Origin: Gammaproteobacteria bacterium
GTDB taxonomy: Bacteria; Pseudomonadota; Gammaproteobacteria; Immundisolibacterales; Immundisolibacteraceae
Length of the DNA stretch: 17,299 nucleotides
Direction of reading: 5' to 3'
NCBI GenBank assembly: GCA_003645395.1
Contig: QNFC01000016.1
Location: 1 to 17,299 of the forward strand
Below, piece after piece: positions 7,997 to 14,758 of this stretch (position 1 is its first letter; every line of letters begins with the position of its first letter). The translations under genes were made by a program, and so were the position numbers. The notes beneath the pieces are model-generated. The model did not search any database, was not told the origin of the DNA, and saw only the letters and a list, made by a program, of their open reading frames with translations.

Positions 7997-8006
7997 AACG
8001 ATCGTT
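7997..8006. promoter_or_regulatory. AACGATCGTT palindrome upstream of the desaturase-family gene
   Basis: A perfect 10-bp palindrome about 155 bases upstream of the desaturase start, in the 212-base gap 7843-8054. Palindromes of the AACGnnCGTT kind are common cores of TetR-family operators. No regulator gene is in the window, and it could have arisen by chance. Confidence 0.3.
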
Positions 8007-8054
8007 TATCTAGTGGTATTTCTCTACCAGCCCCGATCCACGTCAATTAGGCCA

Positions 8055-8591
8055 CTAGAACTCCCCCTGGTTGCTAGCTAACACAGCGTCACCGACAACC
8101 CGCCACTGTTCCAGTTTTTCAGCGAGTCGCAGCCTCGCCATCGCCGGACTGGTAGAGGGCAGCCGGGTCATCTTCGGACTCTCCTGACCCTTACCTAACA
8201 ATGGCAACACATGGCGACGAAACTCTTGCTCTGCGCGGCTGCCGTTAAAAAACAGCTGGGTAATCGTGGGGTAACGCTGCAGAAAATCGACTAGCCTGTT
8301 GGGCTGGATGGATTTAGGCTCGATACTTGAATCGAGGCTACCGGGGCGCACGCACTCCTCAATCACATCCCACACCGCCAGCGGGTATGACTGTAGCCTG
8401 GCCACCCGCTCGCTGTATTCCAGCTCAACCGAGAAACCAAACAACTCGGCCATAATGCCCCAGAAGGCATTGCGCGGATTGCCGTAATACTGCTGCTTTC
8501 GTAAGGCTTCTTCACCCGGCATCGTGCCCAGAATCAGCGCCCGTGGCTGGGGGCCGACCAGTGGGGCAAAACTCTGCTTAGTTGCCGTCAA
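8055..8591 (-). CDS. DNA-deoxyinosine glycosylase (UDG-superfamily, Mug-like)
   Basis: A 178-residue protein of the uracil-DNA-glycosylase superfamily, in the branch annotated as DNA-deoxyinosine (hypoxanthine) glycosylase. Visible motifs are LILGTMPGEEALRKQQYYGNPRNAFW (19-44), which forms the catalytic loop, the central FNGSRAE, and LPSTSPA (144-150), the DNA-intercalation loop. It removes deaminated adenine (hypoxanthine) from DNA to start base excision repair. The start is a TTG at 8591 preceded directly by an in-frame TAG, with GGCGAGG as a ribosome binding site. The first internal ATG would delete the catalytic loop, so TTG is the only sensible start. It begins 17 bases after the VOC gene stop and is probably cotranscribed with it, though functional linkage is doubtful. 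Confidence 0.88.
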   Translation of the reverse strand: MTATKQSFAPLVGPQPRALILGTMPGEEALRKQQYYGNPRNAFWGIMAELFGFSVELEYSERVARLQSYPLAVWDVIEECVRPGSLDSSIEPKSIQPNRLVDFLQRYPTITQLFFNGSRAEQEFRRHVLPLLGKGQESPKMTRLPSTSPAMARLRLAEKLEQWRVVGDAVLASNQGEF

Positions 8592-8608
8592 CTACGCCTC
8601 GCCCACCG

Positions 8609-9664
8609 CTATTTGCCGGTGAGAATCGCCGCGTCTTCTGGGCTCTCGAACATCACCTCTTTCCAGTCATCACGCAACGGAATCACCACCTCGGTAGTAA
8701 TCCCCGGCAGGTACCGACGGCTGTCGATGTAGTAATAGGTCATCAAATCGCCAATATCGCCACCCTGAATGATCGGCATATCGGCGGCTTCAAGTAGCGG
8801 CAGAGCAACCGCAAACTCGGCTTCGCTCACCAGGCAGGGAAAGGTGTGGTGCATGCCTTCGCCCCGCTCTTTAAAGAACTCGTCGTAAACGTTGTGATCA
8901 CTACGCGAGGTGATCAGCTCAAAACAGAGACTGTCGAATCGACCGACGTGGTTGTCGTAAGCGTGGTAGCAGGGCTCGCCGTAATAGGTGGTTTTATCCA
9001 TGGAGACGCCGGACTCAATGTTAAATTCGATCCAGCGGCCATCACCAAACAGCCTCTGCAGGGCCGCTTTTACCTTGTCGCGGTCAGCGCAGACCACACC
9101 AATATGCAGCATTGCCCCGGTGGGCATAAATTGTGGGCCCAGGGCCGCCAGGTCAAATTCGACGACTTCATCAGCGGCGTGGCCTTTGAAATCGGCACTT
9201 TGGGGACAGACGATTTTCACCACAATGTTGGCAATCAAGCTACGCGTATCAAGCCAGTAGACATCAGCCTCACCGGCCACAGACAGCGATTGCAACACCG
9301 ACACGCCTTCATCTTTGAGCAGACCTGCCTGCAGATCAGCAAACTCGGCACCATTGCAATTGCTGGCATAGACCCCAAACATGCCCTCACCCACACTATC
9401 GAGAAATCCCTGGTAAGCGCTATCACCGGAAATCGGCTGAATCAGCTCTATGCCGAGCTCATCGGATTTACCCACCACAGACACCCATTTTGCGGATGCG
9501 GCCTTGCCCTGATAGGTATAGCGGTCGAAATCGTCAGTGTTGACGTTACGAACATCCCACTTGCTGATGCCAAAAAACCGGGCAAAGTTCGCCAGTACTG
9601 CTTTGTAATCACGGACAACAACCGTCGTGGTGCGCCACTGATCTACCGGTATGGTTTGAGCCAT
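8609..9664 (-). CDS. Two-domain VOC (glyoxalase/extradiol superfamily) protein
   Basis: 351 residues with two vicinal-oxygen-chelate domains (about 10-155 and 183-330). The C-terminal domain keeps a four-ligand metal pattern of the glyoxalase I / methylmalonyl-CoA epimerase kind: His187 (MLHIGVV), Glu249 (CFELI), His273 (GMHHTF) and Glu325 (TTEVVIP). The N-terminal domain looks degenerate: T/V stands where His187 would be, and GMFGVY replaces GMHH. VOC members include epimerases, glyoxalases and ring-cleaving dioxygenases, so the reaction cannot be fixed. The setting among ring dioxygenases suggests processing of a catabolic intermediate. It shares YYGEP and GMxH motifs with the C-terminal half of the neighbouring fusion protein. 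Ribosome binding site GGGAGAGGAG. Confidence 0.85.
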   Translation of the reverse strand: MAQTIPVDQWRTTTVVVRDYKAVLANFARFFGISKWDVRNVNTDDFDRYTYQGKAASAKWVSVVGKSDELGIELIQPISGDSAYQGFLDSVGEGMFGVYASNCNGAEFADLQAGLLKDEGVSVLQSLSVAGEADVYWLDTRSLIANIVVKIVCPQSADFKGHAADEVVEFDLAALGPQFMPTGAMLHIGVVCADRDKVKAALQRLFGDGRWIEFNIESGVSMDKTTYYGEPCYHAYDNHVGRFDSLCFELITSRSDHNVYDEFFKERGEGMHHTFPCLVSEAEFAVALPLLEAADMPIIQGGDIGDLMTYYYIDSRRYLPGITTEVVIPLRDDWKEVMFESPEDAAILTGK

Positions 9665-9755
9665 GCTCCTCTCCCTAACAACTGATTTATGTTGATCCTG
9701 CGACTGAGACCGAATCCAGGCCCCAGCAATAAAATTCCCGCAAAGCTAAAACCGA

Positions 9756-10718
9756 TTACTCAAAGGTGAAGTCTTCACCCATATCAGCAATCTGAGCATA
9801 GGTTGCCGGCGTGACCACTTCCAGGAACATGCCACCGAGCTGATCACGGGTATCGAGATAATGCAGCTCGATCATGCCGCCAATGTTGCAGTAGTTACCC
9901 ACTTTTACACCGTTGTTGGTGTACTGCTTAACCAGCTCCTGCGGGTTCTGGTGGCTTAAATCGCCGACGTGCTGCATGCCGTCGCCATGCTTCTCAACGA
10001 AATCGCCGAATACGGTTTTACCACTCACGTGCTCACAGAGTTCCAGCAGGGTGTTGCCCTGCATGGCAAAAGCGCTGATCCAGCGAAATTCGGCTGGCTC
10101 ACCGTAGTACTCCGCCTTGGTCATCATGTCAGTACTGATATCCATAATCCGCCAGGTCTTCAGCCCCATCATCGACGCATAACCCTGAGCGGCACTTTTC
10201 CAGTCCTTCACCGCCATGGCGACGTGATTGATTGGTCCGAGTCTTACACCTAAATCGTCCATCTTCATCCTCTCCGTAGTTTGTGAACGCGGGGTAACCG
10301 CGGCCGTCTGCTTCTGTTCGCGCTCAGCAAGCACCTCTCCCATCACCCGCATCGCCATGGGCAACGAGGGCACGCCGACATAAATACCGGCCTGGAACAG
10401 CGCCTCCATCACCTGTTCGGGGGACAGGCCGCCAAACATGGCGCCGCGAATATGATCTTTAAGCGGCCCTTCCCGACCTAAAGCCATGTCGGTACCCATC
10501 AACACCAAGGAACGCTCGCGGATACTTAATTCAGTGCGGGCATAGAGCGCTCCCCAGGTTTTGGAGAACATCCAGCCGATGTAATCACCAAACAGCGGGT
10601 GGTCGAGCAGCCCTTCTACTTTACTGGCGTCACTATCGCCGAGCACCTTGCGCATCAGCGCGATGCCCTGCTGGTAATCCTTACTATCGCGGGAAAAAGG
10701 AAATCCTTCATCTGGCAT
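9756..10718 (-). CDS. Fusion protein: carboxymuconolactone decarboxylase-like (CMD) domain plus VOC domain
   Basis: 320 residues. Residues about 15-135 form a CMD/AhpD-like helical domain, with RERSLVLMGTDMALGREGPLKDHIRGA and then GGLSPEQVMEALFQAGIYVGVPSLPMAM. No AhpD-type CxxC is present, so a decarboxylase-like or unknown role is favoured over peroxidase. After a polar linker (131-152), a VOC domain runs from 160 to 310 with metal ligands His165, Glu226, His250 and Glu300, as in glyoxalase I or methylmalonyl-CoA epimerase. Known CMD (PcaC) acts in the protocatechuate branch of beta-ketoadipate catabolism. The ATG at 10718 was chosen because GGGAGA lies 9 bases upstream; an alternative TTG at 10745 lacks a good site. 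It lies 91 bases upstream of the VOC gene, probably in one operon. The combined activity is unknown. Confidence 0.85.
   Translation of the reverse strand: MPDEGFPFSRDSKDYQQGIALMRKVLGDSDASKVEGLLDHPLFGDYIGWMFSKTWGALYARTELSIRERSLVLMGTDMALGREGPLKDHIRGAMFGGLSPEQVMEALFQAGIYVGVPSLPMAMRVMGEVLAEREQKQTAAVTPRSQTTERMKMDDLGVRLGPINHVAMAVKDWKSAAQGYASMMGLKTWRIMDISTDMMTKAEYYGEPAEFRWISAFAMQGNTLLELCEHVSGKTVFGDFVEKHGDGMQHVGDLSHQNPQELVKQYTNNGVKVGNYCNIGGMIELHYLDTRDQLGGMFLEVVTPATYAQIADMGEDFTFE
10260..10275 (-). promoter_or_regulatory. Internal Shine-Dalgarno and ATG-AAG-ATG within the CMD-VOC fusion
   Basis: On the minus strand GGAGAGG directly precedes ATG AAG ATG at 10268 and 10262, in frame with the VOC domain (Met151/Met153). 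The spacing from the GGAGAGG to the second ATG is 6 bases. It may be a relic of once separate genes, or may still give a free VOC domain. Confidence 0.5.
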
Positions 10719-10780
10719 TATTATGTTCTCCCTTGCCTGACTCAATCCGACATATTAGAAGAGTTTGATTGCATAGGCCA

Positions 10781-10830
10781 AATAAAAAAGCCCCTGCAAG
10801 GCTCTGGTTTTTACCCGGAACCTTGCAGGG
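10781..10830 (-). terminator. Rho-independent terminator after the minus-strand RHO operon
   Basis: Read on the minus strand: CCCTGCAAGG, a 19-base loop, CCTTGCAGGG, then GCTTTTTTATT. The 10-bp stem is perfect and is followed by a T-run. It lies 36 bases beyond the beta stop, separating the alpha/beta pair (12628-10866) from the CMD-VOC gene, which therefore needs its own promoter in 10719-10780 or read-through. Confidence 0.9.
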
Positions 10831-10865
10831 ACTCTAGAAACAGCCCACTGTTTAAAACAGCGACT

Positions 10866-11351
10866 TCACATCAAAAAAGTAAGATCCTGAATTTCACCGT
10901 CACAATTCAGTAGCGCCACCTTTTTATAGGCGATTTTCCATTCGCCAGCTTCTTTTCGCAGGCGATGCTCACAAAAAGCCGGGAAAGTTTGTAGCGGATA
11001 AAACCGCTGCTGACCGTTGTTACGGAACTCGAATATCAGCACGTTGGAGCGCAAAGTCACCTCGTTATCCGCGCCATTTTCCACCTCTACATTGCTGATC
11101 TGGTGCAACGTGGTCGATGCTGGCTGCTGGGCGAAACAGAACTCACTCTCCAGCCGCCCCAACCGCTCATTAAGCAGTTCCATATCATCATAGATGTAAG
11201 AGACGTGCTCTTCTGGGTCAGAATCGGGGTCGTTTGCTGGCACCCAGTAAATTGCATCTTCAGTGAACAACTTTTGCCACTCACGGTTCTTGCCGCTGTT
11301 AAGCAAGCGCGCTTCACTATATAAAAAATCTTCCGCTTCACTACGTTCCAT
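10866..11351 (-). CDS. Aromatic ring-hydroxylating dioxygenase, small (beta) subunit
   Basis: A 161-residue beta subunit of BenB/XylY-like length. It starts with ERSEAEDFLYSEARLLNSGKNREWQKLF and continues with EDAIYWVPAND, then YIYDDMELLNERLGRLES, a pattern seen in benzoate/anthranilate-type small subunits. A central ISNVEVEN strand follows, and the C-terminus reads EIQDLTFLM. The ATG follows GGGAGAG and begins 17 bases after the stop of the alpha gene, so the two form an operon that ends at the terminator at 10781-10830. It presumably assembles with the 11369-12628 product. Confidence 0.92.
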   Translation of the reverse strand: MERSEAEDFLYSEARLLNSGKNREWQKLFTEDAIYWVPANDPDSDPEEHVSYIYDDMELLNERLGRLESEFCFAQQPASTTLHQISNVEVENGADNEVTLRSNVLIFEFRNNGQQRFYPLQTFPAFCEHRLRKEAGEWKIAYKKVALLNCDGEIQDLTFLM

Positions 11352-11368
11352 TGAGTCTCTCCCTGACC

Positions 11369-12628
11369 TTATTCCACGCCCGCCATCAGGCGGCGATATT
11401 CATAATAGGGGGCCCGCTGCTGGGTCTCCTGGGTTAAGTCACCCACCCGGTTGCCTTTTTCATCCGTAGTTTCGGTATTAATACCGCGATTGAGATAAAC
11501 CCACGGCACGGTGTCGGCTTTGTAACCCTCCTGCATGCGACCGAAAATTGAGTAATCATCCGGCCCACCAAACGACGCCTGGCCGTAAAAGAACTCATGG
11601 TCACGAATCCGCCGCACGTTGACCTCTTTCGGCACCCCATCGAGCATGGTGTGGTAAAGGCGCACTTCGGTCTCGGTGGGACTCAGCGGTCGAATCACCC
11701 GGAACTGATATTCCAGAATCGCAAAGTTAGGGAAAATGACCATATTGAAGCGCGAGCGCAGGGCATCCATAGCAGCGGTTTCGCCGTGGGCATCGCAAAG
11801 CAGCTCGATGTACTCCTTCGACCAGCGCTCATGCACTACCTCATCGGAGTGCTTGTAGATCTCTAACACGTTATTGCCGTGGCCGGTGTCGTAGCCGTGC
11901 AATCCGGAAGTAGTGAAGCCTTTTAAATGACCGCCCATTTTGCGCTGCATCACATCCAGCGCAGTGACGTGGGTAAAGATGGCGTGGTAACCCTCAACAC
12001 TGCCCTCGGTCTGGATTTTCCAGTTGCCATGGTAGGGATGCTTGTAGACCCCCGATTTACCAACAATGATCTTGCCGGTCGGCGAGAGGTTCATGTACAG
12101 ATCAATCACCTCCTTAATATTGCCAAGCTTCTCATCCAGGGTGATATCGGGTACTTCGTAGAGACTGGCGAAGATGATGCCGCGATAGCTATCGACTTTG
12201 GCGGCATGCACCAGGCCGAGTTCCTTCTGGTTGACCTCACCTTCGTTATAGCCCCTGGGCAGGCCGATGGTGAGCAGTTCGCCGTCGGGGGCAAATTCCC
12301 AACCGTGGTAAGGACAGACAAATTTCTCTCCGCTACCGGTCTCGGAATTACAAACCGTGGCGCCGCGATGCATACAACGGTTAATCATCACGTGAATCTT
12401 GTCGTTGCTATCACGACTGACGATCACCGGGATTTCACCGATATAAGTGGTTTTGTAATCGCCGGGATTGGGAATTTCACTATCGTGGGCCACATATACC
12501 CACGAACGGTAAAAAATTCGATCCAGCTCGTCCTGATACACCTCTGGCGAGGTGTAGAGACTTACGTGGGTGTGGCCGGTGCGGGCCAGATCAGCGTAAT
12601 CTCGAGTTGATTTTCCTGGTGCGTTCAT
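11369..12628 (-). CDS. Aromatic ring-hydroxylating dioxygenase, large (alpha) subunit, with Glu at the bridging-Asp position
   Basis: A 419-residue alpha subunit. The Rieske centre is C85-x-H87 (CMHRG) and C105-x2-H108 (CPYHGW). The iron site is SVEGYHAIFTH, giving His215 and His220. The residue that is normally the bridging Asp between Rieske and iron centres is Glu212 here, and the preceding conserved Asn is Gly. The third ligand is probably Asp357 or Asp358 in GGPDDYSIF, in the same place as PDDL of BenA-type proteins. It is therefore distantly BenA-like but outside the plus-strand trio, and its insert region (226-270, His/Gly-rich GGHLKGFTTSGLHGYDTGHGN) is distinct. Start ATG after TGGAGG. 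It is transcribed divergently from 12866. The substrate is unknown; an aromatic acid is a reasonable guess. Confidence 0.91.
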   Translation of the reverse strand: MNAPGKSTRDYADLARTGHTHVSLYTSPEVYQDELDRIFYRSWVYVAHDSEIPNPGDYKTTYIGEIPVIVSRDSNDKIHVMINRCMHRGATVCNSETGSGEKFVCPYHGWEFAPDGELLTIGLPRGYNEGEVNQKELGLVHAAKVDSYRGIIFASLYEVPDITLDEKLGNIKEVIDLYMNLSPTGKIIVGKSGVYKHPYHGNWKIQTEGSVEGYHAIFTHVTALDVMQRKMGGHLKGFTTSGLHGYDTGHGNNVLEIYKHSDEVVHERWSKEYIELLCDAHGETAAMDALRSRFNMVIFPNFAILEYQFRVIRPLSPTETEVRLYHTMLDGVPKEVNVRRIRDHEFFYGQASFGGPDDYSIFGRMQEGYKADTVPWVYLNRGINTETTDEKGNRVGDLTQETQQRAPYYEYRRLMAGVE

Positions 12629-12865
12629 GCCGAACCTCCACCTCTATATTTTAGTGTAATTAATGGTTGAAAAACACGATCCCAGAGCCAGCCTAAAGCA
12701 AACCGCAAAGCCTGGGCCGCACATAATCGCTGAGCCTATCTGAATGAATCCTGACGCTCATCAAGTTAACAAATGTTAAGGGCGCTTATCTTGCCATACT
12801 CAGGTGGCAGCTCGACGTAAAAAATATGCCGCCGCAAAGGATAAAACTTTCTACGGAGCACGCGC
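12629..12865. promoter_or_regulatory. Divergent intergenic control region with two inverted repeats
   Basis: A 237-base AT-richer gap between two divergent RHO operons, with no ORF. It holds TTAACA-AA-TGTTAA (12766-12779), a perfect 14-bp dyad, and TGCCA-N8-TGGCA (12792-12809) about 60 bases before the plus-strand start. On the minus strand TAAAAT (12648-12653) is a possible -10 for the 12628 gene, without a convincing -35. Both sets of genes presumably have promoters here. The dyads are visible; their binding by a regulator is inference, and no regulator gene is in the window. Confidence 0.55.
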
Positions 12866-14203
12866 ATGAAACCGGAAAATATTAAATGGCGGGTGGTGGA
12901 TAAGCCGGGTGAGACCTTCAAGGTCCACCGATCTATCTACACCGACCCAGACATTTACCAGACCGAACTGGAACAGATTTTTGAGGGCAACTGGATTTAC
13001 ATCGCCCACGACAGCCAGCTGCCCAACGCCAACGATTACTTCACTACCCTGGTTGGTCGCCAGCCGGTAGTGATCAGCCGTGATGACGAAGGCAAGCTGC
13101 ACGGGTTTATCAATGCCTGCACCCATCGCGGTGCCAAAATTTGTCGCAAGAAAAAGGGCAATACCAAAAACTGGTCATGCCCCTACCACGGCTGGGTGTT
13201 TAATCCGCAAGGCGAAATTCTCGATATCAAAAGCCTCGACACGGCTAACTACCCGGATAGTTTCCAGAAATCCGATTACGACCTCACCCGCATCAAGGTA
13301 GACAGTTATGCCGGGTTTATTTTTGCCAGCGTTAACACCGAGGTGCAGGAACTAAAAGACCATCTGGCCGGGGCCAAAGTGTTTATGGACCTGTTTAACG
13401 AGCAGTCTGCTGAAGGACTCGAGATCCTCCCCGGCACCTCGGTCTATACCCACCACGGCAACTGGAAAATGCAGGCCGAGAACGGGGTGGACGGTTATCA
13501 CGTCGATACGGTGCACGCCAGTTACTTTCGCATTGCTGCCAACCGCAACGAGCGCGCCGCCAAAGAGGGGGCTGAAGACAAGGTCAAAGCGATCGACCCG
13601 CTCACCGAGCAGCCACGCAACGGCACCTACACCCTCGGCAACGGCCATCAGCTGTTCTGGATTGATGTTCCGAATTTTCGTGATCGCGGCCTGGGCATGG
13701 AGTACGACGCGCTGGTCGAGCGGGTCGGCGAAGTCAAAGCCAAATGGATGGCCGCTCGGCTGCGCCAGCTGGTGATCTACCCCAACGTGATTTTGTTTGA
13801 TGGCATCTCCACGCAGATGCGTCACTGGCGGCCCTTGAGCCAAGATGAAACCGAAGTGACCGTGAACTGCATTGCTCCGGTCGGTGAACCGGCGGAATCC
13901 CGCACACGGCGGTTGCGCCAATATGAGGATTTTTACGGCGCCAGTGGTCTGGCGACCCCGGATGATCTCACCGAGTTTGATGCCTGCCAGGACGGCTACT
14001 ACGGCATCAAATCAGCGTGGCACGACTTTAATCGCGGCATGACGCAAATTATTGACGGCCCCGATGACGTGGTGGCGGAAATCACCACCGAGGTACTCAA
14101 CAGCGCCCCACATATGGCCGACGAAGGCCTGTACCACCATAACTACCGTAACTGGTTGAAACTGATGACCAGGAAAATGCCAACACAACAAGGAGCAGTT
14201 TGA
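12866..14203 (+). CDS. BenA/XylX-like aromatic-acid dioxygenase, large (alpha) subunit
   Basis: 445 residues that follow the benzoate/toluate/2-halobenzoate 1,2-dioxygenase large-subunit plan: IFEGNWIYIAHDSQLP, GRQPVVISRD, FINACTHRGA (Cys85, His87), CPYHGW (Cys105, His108), ENGVDGYHVDTVH (Asp209, His212, His217), RQYEDFYGASGLATPDDLTEF (Asp366/367) and a C-terminal DEGLYHHNYRNW. BenA-type enzymes convert benzoates to cis-diol carboxylates using a BenC-like reductase, not seen here. Substrate preference cannot be deduced: the family spans benzoate, toluate, 2-halobenzoate and anthranilate. The start ATG follows CGGAG 7 bases upstream. The TGA overlaps the beta start (TGATG). A very similar paralog follows at 14759. 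Confidence 0.93.
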   Translation: MKPENIKWRVVDKPGETFKVHRSIYTDPDIYQTELEQIFEGNWIYIAHDSQLPNANDYFTTLVGRQPVVISRDDEGKLHGFINACTHRGAKICRKKKGNTKNWSCPYHGWVFNPQGEILDIKSLDTANYPDSFQKSDYDLTRIKVDSYAGFIFASVNTEVQELKDHLAGAKVFMDLFNEQSAEGLEILPGTSVYTHHGNWKMQAENGVDGYHVDTVHASYFRIAANRNERAAKEGAEDKVKAIDPLTEQPRNGTYTLGNGHQLFWIDVPNFRDRGLGMEYDALVERVGEVKAKWMAARLRQLVIYPNVILFDGISTQMRHWRPLSQDETEVTVNCIAPVGEPAESRTRRLRQYEDFYGASGLATPDDLTEFDACQDGYYGIKSAWHDFNRGMTQIIDGPDDVVAEITTEVLNSAPHMADEGLYHHNYRNWLKLMTRKMPTQQGAV

Positions 14204-14706
14204 TGGCCATTGATTTACAACTTACCGCAGAGGTCACTGACTTTCTGCTCGAAGAGGCGGACCTGCTGGATCGTCGCGACTGGGATAGCTGGCTCGAGCT
14301 CTACGAAGAGCAGTGCCTGTTCTGGATTCCCGCTTGGGAAGACGATGACGTGCTCTGTGAGGACCCGGATAACGAGGTATCACTGATCTATCTAGATGAC
14401 AAAAACCGTCTAAAAGACCGGGTCTGGCGGATTAATTCTGGACTCTCGTCATCGCTGATTCGGATGCCAAGGATGGCCCACATGGTAAGCAACGTGCGCA
14501 TTAAAGAGGCCAGCGCTGAACGTATTCTGGTGCATGCTAAATTCCAGGCCAACGCCTACAAGCTCGACGAACATCGGGTCGATTTCTTTTTTGGTGATTA
14601 CCACTATGAGCTGCTGCCTAAAGGCGACAGCTTCAGCATCAAAACTAAAAAAGTCATTATTCGCAATGACATCATCCCCCGCCAGCTGGATTTTTTCAGC
14701 GTCTAA
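14203..14706 (+). CDS. BenB/XylY-like aromatic-acid dioxygenase, small (beta) subunit
   Basis: A 167-residue beta subunit with the BenB-type pattern: VTDFLLEEADLLDRRDWDSWLELYEEQCLFWIPAWEDDD, then EVSLIYLDDKNRLKDRVWRI, MVSNVRI, and a C-terminal IPRQLDFFSV. The ATG at 14203 shares its A with the alpha stop TGA, and AGGAG is 7 bases upstream. A TTG one codon earlier (14200) is in frame, but the ATG is preferred. It is coupled to the 12866 alpha subunit. It may also serve the next alpha gene, which has no small subunit of its own. The following 52 bases hold GGGCACAAG twice (14723 and 14739), too short to interpret. Confidence 0.92.
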   Translation: MAIDLQLTAEVTDFLLEEADLLDRRDWDSWLELYEEQCLFWIPAWEDDDVLCEDPDNEVSLIYLDDKNRLKDRVWRINSGLSSSLIRMPRMAHMVSNVRIKEASAERILVHAKFQANAYKLDEHRVDFFFGDYHYELLPKGDSFSIKTKKVIIRNDIIPRQLDFFSV

Positions 14707-14758
14707 ATTATTCAGCACCCCAGGGCACAAGCACCCGGGGGCACAAGGAGCTAACAAC

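Noticed and set aside
8846..9685. 279-residue plus-strand open frame opposite the two-domain VOC gene
   Set aside because: It is antisense to a well-supported VOC gene, has no recognisable domain, and reads like a reverse-frame shadow of GC-rich coding DNA.
11927..12610. 227-residue plus-strand open frame opposite the minus-strand dioxygenase large subunit
   Set aside because: The minus strand carries clear Rieske and iron motifs over the same bases, and the plus-strand translation matches no family.
13352..13921. 189-residue minus-strand open frame inside the first BenA-like gene
   Set aside because: A shadow frame. A similar one at 15068-15541 lies in the paralog because the underlying DNA is duplicated, not because it is a gene.
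14723..14747. Direct repeat GGGCACAAG between the beta gene and the second BenA-like alpha
   Set aside because: Only 9 bases in two copies, in a GC-rich gap; no attachment-site or transposon features nearby.
14534..14758. N-terminal extension of the second BenA-like protein into the beta gene
   Set aside because: The extension has no family similarity. A strong ribosome binding site and a start matching the paralog lie at 14759.
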